From contig NZ_JBNAFR010000001.1 of assembly GCF_049800775.1 (NCBI RefSeq), forward strand, positions 1 to 64,000: a stretch of 64,000 bases of DNA. The letters run 5' to 3'. Positions within the stretch are counted from its first letter, which is position 1. Every line of letters begins with the position of its first letter. Under the pieces are notes generated by a model that had not been told where the DNA came from, made no database searches, and saw only the letters and a program-made list of their open reading frames with translations. The position numbers and the translations under genes were made by a program. The stretch comes from Dinoroseobacter sp049800775. GTDB taxonomy: Bacteria > Pseudomonadota > Alphaproteobacteria > Rhodobacterales > Rhodobacteraceae. Positions 1 to 7,523 of the stretch are shown here, in pieces.

Positions 1-39
1 TGAGCTACTCCCCAATGTTTGGACAGTTTCCGGCGTGAT

Positions 40-915
40 CTAAGCTACTCTCTGCTCCTGCTGATCGGGTTGGGTTTCGTCTTTTCTCAGCCAATAGACC
101 ATGGCTGGCGGTTGGCCGCCAAGGGCGGAATGGGGGCGCTTGCGGTTGTAGAACTCGATCCATTTTCCGACACCCGCCGTCGCCTCTGATCCGGTTTCCC
201 AAGCGTGCAGGTAGACGCATTCGTATTTGAGGCTTCGCCAGAGCCGTTCCACGAAGATGTTGTCGAGGAAGCGTCCCTTGCCATCCATCGAGATGCGCAC
301 GCCGGATCGCCGCAGCCGGTCGGTCCAGGCAAACGACGTGAACTGGCTGCCCTGGTCGGTGTTCATGATCTCGGGCGGGCCGAAGCGGTGGATCGCCTCG
401 TTCAGCGCCTCGACGCAGAAGTCTGCTTCCAGCGTGTTGGATATGCGCCAGGCCAGCACCTTGCGGGTGTACCAGTCCATGACCGCCACCAGATACAGGA
501 ACCCACGCCGCATCGGCAGATAGGTGATATCTGCGGCCCAGACCTGGTTGGGCCGGGTCACCCGCAAACCGCGCAACAGATAGGGATACGTCTTGTGCCC
601 CTTCGCCGCCTTGCTGGTGTTGGGCTTCTGGTAGATCGGCATGAGCCCCATCAGCCGCATCAATCGGCGGATACGCTTCTCGTTGACCAGATGTCCCTCG
701 TTGCGCAGGTGCCAAGTCATCTGCCGGACACCGAAGAACGGTGTTTCCAGGAACTGCTCGTCGATCTGACGCATCAGCATCAGGTTCATCGCCGTCTCGC
801 CCTTGGGCGTGTAGTAGAATGATGACCGCGAGATCGACAGCAGCCTGCACTGTTTGCCAATCGACAGATCGGTATTGGCTGGTTCAACCATCTTCCGCCT
901 CACTTGCCGGTCCAC
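40..915 (-). CDS. IS3-family transposase OrfB (DDE catalytic domain)
   Basis: This 291-residue frame is the catalytic half of an IS3 transposase. An N-terminal HTH_21-type region is followed by an integrase core with the three acidic residues visible: the Asp of AADITYLP, the Asp of MNTDQGSQF and the Glu of NIFVERLW. The C-terminus ends in the usual FYNRKRPHSALGG block. The frame opens with a GTG inside the end of orfA. IS3 elements normally make OrfAB by a -1 frameshift; here the relative frames fit -1 slippage upstream of the GTG. All catalytic motifs are intact, so the element may still be mobile. Confidence 0.92.
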   Translation of the reverse strand: MDRQVRRKMVEPANTDLSIGKQCRLLSISRSSFYYTPKGETAMNLMLMRQIDEQFLETPFFGVRQMTWHLRNEGHLVNEKRIRRLMRLMGLMPIYQKPNTSKAAKGHKTYPYLLRGLRVTRPNQVWAADITYLPMRRGFLYLVAVMDWYTRKVLAWRISNTLEADFCVEALNEAIHRFGPPEIMNTDQGSQFTSFAWTDRLRRSGVRISMDGKGRFLDNIFVERLWRSLKYECVYLHAWETGSEATAGVGKWIEFYNRKRPHSALGGQPPAMVYWLRKDETQPDQQEQRVA

Positions 916-1193
916 GGTTTGAGCTTTCGTGACAGAAAATCATTGGCCACAGCCAGCTCCCCGATCTTGGCGTGCAGGTCCTTGACCTGTTCTTCGTCCA
1001 CTTCCGGCGTCTTTCGGCCACCACGCTCGAGCACGCCAGACGCGCCTTCAAGCAGCGCACGCTTCCAGCTGTGGATCATCGTCGGGTGAACGCCAAACTG
1101 GCTTGCCAACTCAGCAACCGTCCGCTCGCCCTTCAATGCCTCAAGCGCAACTTTGGCCTTGAACTCAGGCGAATGGTTCTTCCGTTTCGACAT
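900..1193 (-). CDS. IS3-family OrfA (DNA-binding HTH protein)
   Basis: A 97-residue protein of the HTH_Tnp_1 type. It opens with KRKNHSPEFKAKVALEAL and contains a helix-turn-helix around VAELASQFGVHPTMIHSWK, followed by a leucine-zipper-like helix ending in NDFLSRKL. It binds the terminal inverted repeats and is also the N-terminal half of the OrfAB fusion transposase. Its stop codon overlaps the start of orfB by 16 bp in the -1 frame. An A/T-rich stretch coding for DFLSRKLK just before the overlap is the likely slippage region. Confidence 0.92.
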   Translation of the reverse strand: MSKRKNHSPEFKAKVALEALKGERTVAELASQFGVHPTMIHSWKRALLEGASGVLERGGRKTPEVDEEQVKDLHAKIGELAVANDFLSRKLKPWTGK

Positions 1194-1273
1194 CTCTGAT
1201 CTCCTCTTCGTCGAAGATCAGCAGACAGCAATTCGTAGCTTACGTCAGTGTCCGAATTTCGGGGGGTAGCTCA

Positions 1274-1590
1274 ATCGATCAGGATCCGCCCGAGGTATCA
1301 AACAGCGACATCCCGGCTGCCTATACCTATTTCGGGCAGTTCGTGGATCACGACATCACGGCCGGAACCGATCGCGCCGTTTCGGTTTCGAAGATCGACA
1401 CCGAGGATCTGGAACCCCTGCCGCGCGCCGTGGTGGTGGAGCAGCTGGGCAACCTGCGGACCGGGCGGCTCGACCTGGACAGCCTGTATGGCGGCGCCGT
1501 GCTGCGCCTTGGAACCACTACCAAGATCCCGGAACAGACAACGCCCTACAGCTCGACAGAGACAGGGTGCAAGCGCTTGGACATAGCGTT
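1274..1590 (+). pseudogene. Animal-type haem peroxidase, fragment truncated by IS3
   Basis: Read in the frame entering from the IS end, this stretch encodes PAAYTYFGQFVDHDIT and NLRTGRLDLDSLYGG. Both are hallmark motifs of the animal haem peroxidase family (An_peroxidase), including the distal His-Asp region and the DLDSLYG block. Only about 100 residues remain. The N-terminal part is missing at the IS junction. After roughly 1550-1590 the frame no longer resembles the family and runs into the tail of an oppositely oriented gene. Bacterial members are usually large secreted proteins, so this is a broken remnant. The exact 3' breakpoint is uncertain. Confidence 0.75.
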
Positions 1591-1594
1591 TCTC

Positions 1595-1807
1595 CTATCT
1601 TTCGTATTCGTCCCAAGGTTTCAGTTGATTAGCCAGCGCCGTCATAGCAAGGCGGGTCACACGGTTCACTGGAACCTCCCGGCCAGCCTTGGCATCAGCA
1701 AACCACAACTGCATTTTGTTCCGCGACGCATCCAGAGCGAGGGCGGCTTGACGTGCAGAGGTAAGGCCGGTCGCCTCGGTCCATGCAAGACAGTCTTGAG
1801 CTTTCAT
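1595..1807 (-). CDS. Small HTH-like DNA-binding protein (island or phage type)
   Basis: This encodes 70 residues starting MKAQDCLAWTEATGLTSARQ. I chose the internal ATG at 1807 because GGAG lies 8 bases upstream; a longer frame to 1924 has no such site. The segment TSARQAALALDASRNKMQLWF resembles a small helix-turn-helix of the Cro/phage-regulator kind, but I cannot assign a family firmly. It lies 58 bp downstream of a tiny hydrophobic peptide gene on the same strand, and the two may form a mini-operon. It fits a degraded island beside tRNA-Leu. Confidence 0.55.
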   Translation of the reverse strand: MKAQDCLAWTEATGLTSARQAALALDASRNKMQLWFADAKAGREVPVNRVTRLAMTALANQLKPWDEYER

Positions 1808-1865
1808 AGCTATAACTCCACATTCAGGGTAGCCGCCCCCTGTTTCCGGGGGACGACCACTCCGA

Positions 1866-1946
1866 TCACCAGTGGTGGACGATGTTGGTGACAAGGGCCA
1901 CCACTGTAAAGATCCGGAGAGCAATAGAGATGATTTGAAGTTTCAT
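1866..1946 (-). CDS. 26-residue hydrophobic peptide
   Basis: A short frame, MKLQIISIALRIFTVV followed by ALVTNIVHHW, is preceded by a perfect AGGAGG seven bases before the ATG. Residues 4-22 are almost all hydrophobic and could span a membrane. The next gene on the strand is a small HTH-like protein, 58 bp downstream. Small hydrophobic peptides next to regulators on islands can be toxins, holin-like peptides or leader peptides; the sequence does not decide between these. The strong ribosome site is the main support for translation. Confidence 0.5.
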   Translation of the reverse strand: MKLQIISIALRIFTVVALVTNIVHHW

Positions 1947-2247
1947 CCTTTTGCCTCCTGTGCGGGGCGGGACCATCCCGCTCCCTCTAGCACTTGTTTG
2001 CATTGGGGGGGCACATGGCTGAGGCGATGGGCCAACACCGTAGAACAGCAGTCAGCGAGCCGCACAAGAAAACGCGGGCGCACCGCCGGAGCGCAGGTCA
2101 AGCTCCTCAAGCCAAGGATACAACGTCAAGTGGGAAGCATTCCGCAAGGTCTTTGCATGTTCGAATGGGATGGACGTCGCCGCTGCTACATTTTTGGCAA
2201 TCGCGCGGGATGCCACTCGCGCCGTGCAGCAGGAGAAAGGATAGACC

Positions 2248-2430
2248 TTGCCCGCCGCACCCAAGCCAGTGACGTGCCGTCCAGTGCACTCCCAAGAGGC
2301 GTTCGGCATCAACCGCGCGACCCTCTACCGCTGGGCGAAGGACGGCCACATCAACATCTACAAAAAAGGCCCCATGAGCTTCGTTAAGGTAGACGAAGTG
2401 CCGTTCTACATCGAACAGGGTGTGGGATAG
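2248..2430 (+). CDS. Small MerR/AlpA-like helix-turn-helix protein
   Basis: A 60-residue protein with a TTG start and GAAAGG seven bases upstream. The core SQEAFGINRATLYRWAKDGHI is a classic winged HTH of the excisionase/AlpA/MerR kind, and the remainder ends IEQGVG after a VDEVPFY strand. Such proteins act as excisionases or prophage regulators and commonly sit at the tRNA end of integrated islands. tRNA-Leu lies 55 bp downstream. No integrase remains in view, so the gene is probably a leftover of an element. Confidence 0.55.
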   Translation: MPAAPKPVTCRPVHSQEAFGINRATLYRWAKDGHINIYKKGPMSFVKVDEVPFYIEQGVG

Positions 2431-2484
2431 AAGGTGGGTTCAAAACCGCCTATCCGGGATCTTCGCAATAAAATCAACGGGAGC

Positions 2485-2569
2485 TGGTGCGGGTGAAGGG
2501 ACTCGAACCCCCACGCCTTGCGGCGCCAGAACCTAAATCTGGTGCGTCTACCAGTTCCGCCACACCCGC
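2485..2569 (-). tRNA. tRNA-Leu (anticodon UAG)
   Basis: The minus strand reads GCGGGTG...CACCCGC, discriminator A, then an encoded CCA (2487-2485). The anticodon stem CCAGA/TCTGG encloses the loop TTTAGGT, giving anticodon TAG. A long variable arm (GGCGCCGCAAGGCGT region) and the T arm with GGTTCGAGTCC are present. At 85 nt it is a class II tRNA, as expected for Leu. Its 3' end points toward the IS3/remnant patch, the side on which tRNA-targeting elements integrate. Confidence 0.95.
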
Positions 2570-2693
2570 ACGCGCTCCGATTAGCAAAGCCTCGCCGTGC
2601 TGGCGAGAGGGAATTGTCGCGCGGAGATATTCATGACACTAACGCGACGTTCAGAACTCTGGTGTAAGGCCGGGGTCACGACGTTGAAACAAC

Positions 2694-3755
2694 TTGGCGC
2701 GACAGGCATTGTCCTACAAAATCTACGCCTTGGAAGAGACCCATGTGACCGTCACCGGAGGCCAGCTCTCCGGGGGCAATCAAGGCAATGGCAAGCACCT
2801 TGTCGGTAAAGAGATCACGCTCGACACCGGGGACTGGGTGCCGGTTTCGATCTCGGACAATGATGACCACTTCGCCGATTCCGATGGCAGCCAGCGACTG
2901 GCAGAACCGCTCGACTTCAATGGTGGCTCCTATTCCGGCAACCAGAAGGTCGAGGCCGAGTATACGCTTCAGGTCACCGACGGGAACGAGACCTATACGG
3001 TCATCGGGTTCAACATCAACGAACCGGGGGCCAAGAACGCCTATGGCACGGTCGAAGGGCTCGCCTTCATCGACAAGTTCCCGCCCGTGGGAACACCGCT
3101 CAAGGTGGTCAGCGCCTCCGAAGGTCCGGGCAAGAGCGCGCAGCATCACGAGACCTATGCCCAGCCCCCCTGTTTCACCGCGGGCACGCTGATCGAGACG
3201 CCAGATGGTCTTGTGCCAGTCGAGGCCCTGCGCGAGGGGGATGCGGTGCTGACGCGCGATGCGGGCGCCCAGATCATCCGCTGGGCCGGGGCAGCGCATA
3301 TCGACAGTGCGCGTCTGGCCGGGAATGCGCGCTTCCGCCCGGTTCTGATCCGCGCGGGCGCGCTGGCGCCGGGCCTGCCCATCCGGGACATGCAGGTATC
3401 GCGGCAGCACCGGGTGCTGATGGAGGATTGGCGCGCCGATCTGCTCTTTGGCAGCACCGAGGTGCTCGCGGCGGCCGTGCATCTGGTCAATGACGACACG
3501 GTCCAGCATGTCTACGACCTGACCCCCGTCACCTATTACCACTTCATGTTCGACGCCCATCAGATTGTCCGCGCCGACGGGATCTGGGCCGAGAGCCTGC
3601 GGCCCGGACCAGCAGTGGTCTCGACCCTCGGGCGCGCCGCGCAGGAAGAGCTGTTCGAGATCTTCCCGGAGCTGCGCGAGGCTGAGGAGGCGCCCTTCCC
3701 CGCCGCGCGCCCCCTGCTCAGGGATTGGGAAACGGCAGTGCTACTGCAGGCCTAG
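2694..3755 (+). CDS. Hint-domain (hedgehog/intein-like) protein
   Basis: 353 residues from a TTG start. Residues 1-155 form a beta-rich N-terminal module (SYKIYALEETHVTVTGG, then GNGKHLVGKEITL). From about 160 a Hint domain begins at the nucleophilic Cys of PPCFTAGTLIETPDG, followed by VEALREGDAVLTRD and the conserved VSRQHRVLME and YYHFMFDAHQIV blocks. Hint domains perform self-cleaving thioester chemistry in hedgehog proteins and inteins; the role of these roseobacter proteins is not settled. The start was chosen because MARQALSYKIYALEE matches the usual family N-terminus, although the ribosome site is weak. The 3' end overlaps nnrD/nnrE convergently by 15 bp. Confidence 0.8.
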   Translation: MARQALSYKIYALEETHVTVTGGQLSGGNQGNGKHLVGKEITLDTGDWVPVSISDNDDHFADSDGSQRLAEPLDFNGGSYSGNQKVEAEYTLQVTDGNETYTVIGFNINEPGAKNAYGTVEGLAFIDKFPPVGTPLKVVSASEGPGKSAQHHETYAQPPCFTAGTLIETPDGLVPVEALREGDAVLTRDAGAQIIRWAGAAHIDSARLAGNARFRPVLIRAGALAPGLPIRDMQVSRQHRVLMEDWRADLLFGSTEVLAAAVHLVNDDTVQHVYDLTPVTYYHFMFDAHQIVRADGIWAESLRPGPAVVSTLGRAAQEELFEIFPELREAEEAPFPAARPLLRDWETAVLLQA

Positions 3756-5375
3756 ATCGCGAAACACCTGCGGCAGCATTTCGGGCAGATCCTCGGCGAT
3801 CAGCCCCGGACCAAAGGCGCGCGCGGCGTCCACATGGAGCCATGCGCCCGTCTCCGCTGCGGATTGCGGATCAAACCCGCGCGCGAGCAGTCCCGTGATG
3901 ATCCCGGCCAGCACATCCCCCGACCCCGCGGTCGCGAGCCACGGCGCGGCGCGCTCGTAGACGGCGGCATTGATCGCACAGCTTCCATCGGGCGCGGCAA
4001 TGACAGTATCGGGCCCTTTGAACAGCACCGTGCAACCGGCGCGGACCGCCGCCTCCCGCGTGGCGTCGACCTTGGAAAAGGCGGGCCCCGTGATGGGCGG
4101 GGCTGCAAGCTCTGCCGCGATATCCGGAAACAGCCCCGCGAACTCTCCGCCATGGGGCGTCAGAACCACATCCGGGTGGAGCGCACTGAACAAGCCCTGC
4201 GGGTCATCCGCGAAGGAGGTCAGCGCATCCGCGTCCAGCACCGTTGCCCGCTTCGCGGCAAGGGCAGCGAGGACCAGCGCGCGGGTTTTCTCCCCCACGC
4301 CGAATCCCGGACCGAGACAAAGCGCATTCAGGCGCGCATCCGCCAGCGACGCCGCCAGATCCTCGGCCCCTTTGCACCGCCGCAGCATGATCGCCGTCAG
4401 CTGTGTCGCGCATTCCATCATCGCCGACCCCGGCGCGCCCACCGTCACCAGCCCCGCCCCGACCCGGAGCGCACCCCGTGCCGCCAAACGCGCAGCCCCG
4501 GACCGCCCCATGGGACCGGACAGCACAAGGGCATGCCCATGGCTGTATTTGTGGCGATCCAAACCCTTTGCGATGGCGCCCCCGGAAGGCTCAGCCAGAT
4601 GGACGACCTCCCCCGCCGAGCTGCCCGTCAGACCAATATCCACCACAACCGTTTTCCGGCAGCTGGCAGGCCCGTCCTCAAGGCAATGCCCGAGCTTTCG
4701 CGTGTGGAAAGAAACCGTCAGATCGACCTGCCCAGTGACGCCCGGCGGCGCGTCCCCCTCCAGCCAACGCCCGCTATCCGCGCAGAGACCACTGGGGATA
4801 TCCACCGCAACGACCTTCGGCCGGCTGCCCGTCAAGCCACGCGATGGCCCGGAGGTCAGAGCCATCGACATACGCCGAAATGGCAGAAACGGACGCGCAA
4901 GCCCGGTTCCGAACAGCGCATCGATGCACAGCGCCGCGCTCCTGACTTCGTCGACCACTCCATCAAAAACCTGATCATCCAGTGGCGCAACCTGACCCAG
5001 AGCCCTCCAGCGGTCGTAATTGGTCCGCGCATCCGGGGGCAGCTTCTCCGGGTCACCATATAGAAAGACCTCGACCTCCCAGCCCTTCTCCTTCAGCAGC
5101 CGCGCCACCACAAACCCGTCGCCGCCATTATTGCCAGGGCCACACAGCACCATGGCACGCAAGCACTGCCGACCCTCTTCATTGTTCTCGAAATACTCCG
5201 GGGGTGCGGGGGCTGGCCCCCGCTGCGATCCCGCCAACTCAGGCCATTCCTCGAAAATCGCCGCGACGACGCCGCGCCCGGCGCGCTCCATCAGCTCCAG
5301 CCCGGTGACCGCACCGCTGTCGATCGCGGCCTGCTCGATGGCCCGCATTTGCGCCGCTGTGAGGAGGTCCGGCAT
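3741..5375 (-). CDS. nnrD/nnrE: Bifunctional NAD(P)H-hydrate epimerase / ADP-dependent dehydratase
   Basis: 544 residues that repair hydrated NAD(P)H (NADHX). The N-terminal YjeF_N epimerase domain (about 1-230) has the VLCGPGNNGGDGFVVARLL dinucleotide motif. The C-terminal ribokinase-like dehydratase domain (about 260-540) has LVLSGPMGRSGAARLAA and the catalytic loop TAGSGDVLAGIITGLL. Residues 49-72, between FEEWPELA and the GPGNNGGDG motif, form an extra Pro/Glu-rich insert that ordinary homologues lack. The DNA under it is a palindromic repeat (see 5172-5230). The insert sits before the first strand of the Rossmann-like core and leaves the frame open. Convergent with the Hint gene and divergent from glnB. 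Confidence 0.93.
   Translation of the reverse strand: MPDLLTAAQMRAIEQAAIDSGAVTGLELMERAGRGVVAAIFEEWPELAGSQRGPAPAPPEYFENNEEGRQCLRAMVLCGPGNNGGDGFVVARLLKEKGWEVEVFLYGDPEKLPPDARTNYDRWRALGQVAPLDDQVFDGVVDEVRSAALCIDALFGTGLARPFLPFRRMSMALTSGPSRGLTGSRPKVVAVDIPSGLCADSGRWLEGDAPPGVTGQVDLTVSFHTRKLGHCLEDGPASCRKTVVVDIGLTGSSAGEVVHLAEPSGGAIAKGLDRHKYSHGHALVLSGPMGRSGAARLAARGALRVGAGLVTVGAPGSAMMECATQLTAIMLRRCKGAEDLAASLADARLNALCLGPGFGVGEKTRALVLAALAAKRATVLDADALTSFADDPQGLFSALHPDVVLTPHGGEFAGLFPDIAAELAAPPITGPAFSKVDATREAAVRAGCTVLFKGPDTVIAAPDGSCAINAAVYERAAPWLATAGSGDVLAGIITGLLARGFDPQSAAETGAWLHVDAARAFGPGLIAEDLPEMLPQVFRDLGLQ
5172..5230 (-). repeat. Palindromic repeat inserted in frame within nnrD/nnrE
   Basis: The centre is a perfect palindrome, GCGGGGGC-TG-GCCCCCGC, at 5206-5223. 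On the minus strand it is followed by CACCCCCGGAGTATTTCGAG and an A-rich tail with AACAATGAAGAG. From memory this GGGGGCCAGCCCCCGCACCC/CCGGAGTATTT pattern is a dispersed intergenic repeat frequent in Rhodobacteraceae genomes; that recollection was not tested here. In this gene the repeat is translated as residues 49-72 of the epimerase domain. Confidence 0.65.
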
Positions 5376-5433
5376 CTCGCCCCTTCCAGTTGTTTTTCAG
5401 TTGCCCATTTCTGAGGCATGCTGCACAAATCGC

Positions 5434-5448
5434 AGACAGCGTCTGTCT
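5434..5448. promoter_or_regulatory. Inverted repeat AGACAG-CGT-CTGTCT upstream of glnB
   Basis: A perfect 6+6 bp inverted repeat with a 3-bp centre in the divergent intergenic region between nnrD/nnrE and glnB, about 100 bp before the glnB start. It does not match the NtrC consensus (TGCACC-N5-GGTGCA) well. It could be an operator for either gene. The symmetry is seen; the function is inferred. Confidence 0.3.
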
Positions 5449-5545
5449 TTTCGCAAGACACGGCCTAGTCCCGCCACGCTACCGAATTGTGGAGGGTAAA
5501 TGAAAGTGTTCTGCAAAAGGCCACGGAATTAGAGGGAGTCGGGGG

Positions 5546-5884
5546 ATGAAGAAAATCGAGGCTGTCATCAAGCCGTTCAAGCTCGATGAAGTGAAGGAAG
5601 CGCTCCAGGAGATTGGTGTTCAGGGGCTTTCCGTCGTCGAGGTCAAAGGCTTCGGACGCCAGAAAGGACATACAGAGCTCTACCGGGGCGCTGAATATGT
5701 CGTGGATTTTCTGCCCAAGGTGAAAATCGAAGTCGTTCTGTCCGATGATCAGGCCGAGGGCGCGATTGACGCCATCGTCGCTGCGGCCAAGACCGACAAG
5801 ATCGGGGACGGCAAGATCTTCGTCTCGGCGGTCGAACAAGCCATCCGCATCCGAACCGGCGAGACCGGCGAAGACGCGCTCTGA
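5546..5884 (+). CDS. glnB: Nitrogen regulatory protein P-II (GlnB)
   Basis: 112 residues, the standard P-II length. It begins MKKIEAVIKPFKLDEVKEAL and carries the T-loop GRQKGHTELYRGAEY, with Tyr51 as the uridylylation site, and the C-terminal signature GDGKIFVSAVEQAIRIRTGE. The P-II trimer senses 2-oxoglutarate and ATP/ADP and controls GlnE-mediated adenylylation of glutamine synthetase and the NtrB/NtrC system. glnA follows 77 bp downstream on the same strand, the usual glnBA operon of this group. The ribosome site is the G-rich stretch GTCGGGGG just before the ATG. No clear sigma-54 -24/-12 element was found upstream. Confidence 0.97.
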   Translation: MKKIEAVIKPFKLDEVKEALQEIGVQGLSVVEVKGFGRQKGHTELYRGAEYVVDFLPKVKIEVVLSDDQAEGAIDAIVAAAKTDKIGDGKIFVSAVEQAIRIRTGETGEDAL

Positions 5885-5961
5885 TAGCACGGCGCGGCCG
5901 CGCCCAGCGCCCGCGCAGCACAACAAACAACCCACACAACCGATTGAAAGGGAAAGGTCAC

Positions 5962-7368
5962 ATGAGCAAAGACGCTGTTCTCAAGACCATCAAGGACGAG
6001 GACGTCGAATATGTCGACATCCGCTTCACGGACCCGCGCGGCAAGCTGCAGCACGTGACGGTGATGTCCGACCAAGTGGACGCGGACTTCCTCGACGAAG
6101 GGTTCATGTTCGATGGCTCCTCCATTGCTGGCTGGAAATCCATCGACGAGTCGGACATGAAACTGATGCCCGACACCGAGAGCGCGTATATCGACCCGTT
6201 CTATGCCGAGAAGACCCTCTGCCTGCACTGCTCCATCGTTGAGCCCGACACGGGCGAGGCCTATGCTCGTGACCCGCGCGGCACCGCCGAGAAGGCCGAG
6301 GCATACCTGAAGTCCTCCGGCATCGGTGACGTGTCCTATTTCGGGCCCGAGGCGGAATTCTTCCTGTTTGACGACGTGCGCATGTCCGTCGAGATGAACA
6401 AGGTCTCGTTCGAGGTCGACGCCCAAGACGCAGCCTGGAACGGCGATGCCGAGTACGAGATGGGCAACATGGGCCACCGTCCGGGCGTCAAGGGCGGCTA
6501 TTTCCCGGTCAACCCGACCGACGCGGCGCAGGATCTGCGCTCGGAAATGCTCTCGACCATGAAGCGCATGGGCATGAAGGTCGACAAGCACCACCACGAA
6601 GTGGCCTCCTGCCAGCACGAGCTTGGCCTGATATTCGGCTCGCTGACCCATCAGGCGGATGAGCTGCAGAAGTACAAATACGTGATCCACAACGTCGCCC
6701 ATGCCTATGGCAAATCGGCGACCTTCATGCCCAAGCCCATCGCAGGCGATAACGGCACCGGCATGCACGTGAACATGTCCATCTTCAAGGACGGCAAGCC
6801 GATCTTTGCGGGCGACAAATACGCGGACCTGTCTCAGGAAGCGCTGTGGTTCATCGGTGGCATCCTGAAGCACGCCAAGGCCCTGAACGCCTTCACCAAC
6901 CCCTCGACCAACTCCTACAAGCGTCTGATCCCGGGCTTCGAAGCCCCCGTTCTGCGCGCGTATTCCGCCCGGAACCGCTCCGGCTGCGTGCGGATCCCGT
7001 GGGCCGAGAACCCCAAGGCCAAGCGCGTCGAGGCTCGCTTCCCCGACCCGGCGGCGAACCCCTATCTGTGCTTCGCGGCCCTGCTCATGGCTGGCCTCGA
7101 CGGGATCAACAACAAGATCGATCCGGGCGAAGCCTCCGACAAGGACCTCTACGATCTGCCGCCGGAAGAGCTGGCCGGTATCCCGACTGTCTGTGCCTCG
7201 CTCCGCGAAGCCATGGACGAGCTCGAGAAGGATCACGAGTTCCTGCTGGCCGGTGACGTGTTCACCAAGGACCAGATCGAAGGCTACATGGAGCTCAAGT
7301 GGGAAGAGATCTACGCCTACGAGCACACGCCGCACCCGATGGAATACAAGCTGTACTACAGCTGCTGA
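5962..7368 (+). CDS. glnA: Glutamine synthetase type I
   Basis: 468 residues; joins ammonia to glutamate using ATP and is the main nitrogen-assimilation enzyme. The ATG at 5962 is chosen over an in-frame TTG 18 bp upstream because a GGAAAGG ribosome site precedes it and the protein then matches the family length. Visible motifs include FDGSSIAGW near residue 50, the ATP-binding block starting KPIAGDNGTGMH, NSYKRLIPGFEAPV and RNRSGCVRIP. The adenylylation loop LYDLPPEE near residue 390-400 carries the regulatory Tyr, so GlnE/P-II control is expected. Co-transcribed with glnB and closed by a strong terminator at 7395. Confidence 0.98.
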   Translation: MSKDAVLKTIKDEDVEYVDIRFTDPRGKLQHVTVMSDQVDADFLDEGFMFDGSSIAGWKSIDESDMKLMPDTESAYIDPFYAEKTLCLHCSIVEPDTGEAYARDPRGTAEKAEAYLKSSGIGDVSYFGPEAEFFLFDDVRMSVEMNKVSFEVDAQDAAWNGDAEYEMGNMGHRPGVKGGYFPVNPTDAAQDLRSEMLSTMKRMGMKVDKHHHEVASCQHELGLIFGSLTHQADELQKYKYVIHNVAHAYGKSATFMPKPIAGDNGTGMHVNMSIFKDGKPIFAGDKYADLSQEALWFIGGILKHAKALNAFTNPSTNSYKRLIPGFEAPVLRAYSARNRSGCVRIPWAENPKAKRVEARFPDPAANPYLCFAALLMAGLDGINNKIDPGEASDKDLYDLPPEELAGIPTVCASLREAMDELEKDHEFLLAGDVFTKDQIEGYMELKWEEIYAYEHTPHPMEYKLYYSC

Positions 7369-7394
7369 TCCACGGATCCGGACCAGATACGAAA

Positions 7395-7419
7395 GGGCGC
7401 CTCGGGGCGCCCTTTTTTT
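7395..7419 (+). terminator. Rho-independent terminator of glnBA
   Basis: GGGCGCC (7395-7401) and GGCGCCC (7406-7412) form a 7-bp GC stem with a 4-base loop, followed directly by seven T residues (7413-7419). It lies 26 bp after the glnA stop codon and separates glnBA from dddP. Confidence 0.93.
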
Positions 7420-7430
7420 ATCCGCACGCC

Positions 7431-7480
7431 CGTCGGACATGCAAAAACGACATCGGAACAGGTCGCAATCCTGTCGGACA
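7431..7480. promoter_or_regulatory. Two GTCGGACA boxes upstream of dddP
   Basis: CGTCGGACA (7431-7439) and TGTCGGACA (7472-7480) lie 41 bp apart between the glnA terminator and the dddP start. TGTC-N-GACA is palindromic and contains the GT-N3-AC core of GntR/FadR-type operators. The same box recurs in phased copies at 26947-26989. The repeats are visible; binding by a GntR-type protein is inferred. A GntR repressor (DmdR) is known for DMSP genes in roseobacters, but no such gene lies in this window. Confidence 0.35.
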
Positions 7481-7523
7481 ACCCGGCCCGCCGGCGGAAC
7501 CCTGCGATGGCAGGAGGTCCGCC

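Larger units (their letters stand above)
1..1273 (-). mobile_element. IS3-family insertion sequence, apparently complete
   Basis: A 1273-bp element bounded by imperfect inverted repeats of about 25 bp. The left end starts TGAGCTAC at base 1. The right end, read on the minus strand from 1273 to 1249, starts with the same TGAGCTAC and keeps a run of C followed by a GGACA motif. Inside are two overlapping reading frames in -1 register, the orfA/orfB layout of IS3 elements. The termini have the 5'-TG...CA-3' form typical of the family. The left flank lies outside the window, so the target-site duplication cannot be checked. The right end sits directly inside a haem peroxidase gene. The window starting exactly at the IS end may reflect an assembly break at a repeated element. 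Confidence 0.9.

Noticed and set aside
1274..1891. A functional peroxidase gene continuing through 1891
   Set aside because: Peroxidase similarity stops around 1550-1590 and the rest of the frame is antisense to a small HTH gene.
5376..5545. Sigma-54/NtrC promoter for glnBA
   Set aside because: No TGGC-N9-TGC element with proper spacing was found; only an unrelated inverted repeat is present.
5749..7440. Long minus-strand frame opposite glnA
   Set aside because: No family motif; glnA on the other strand is unambiguous.
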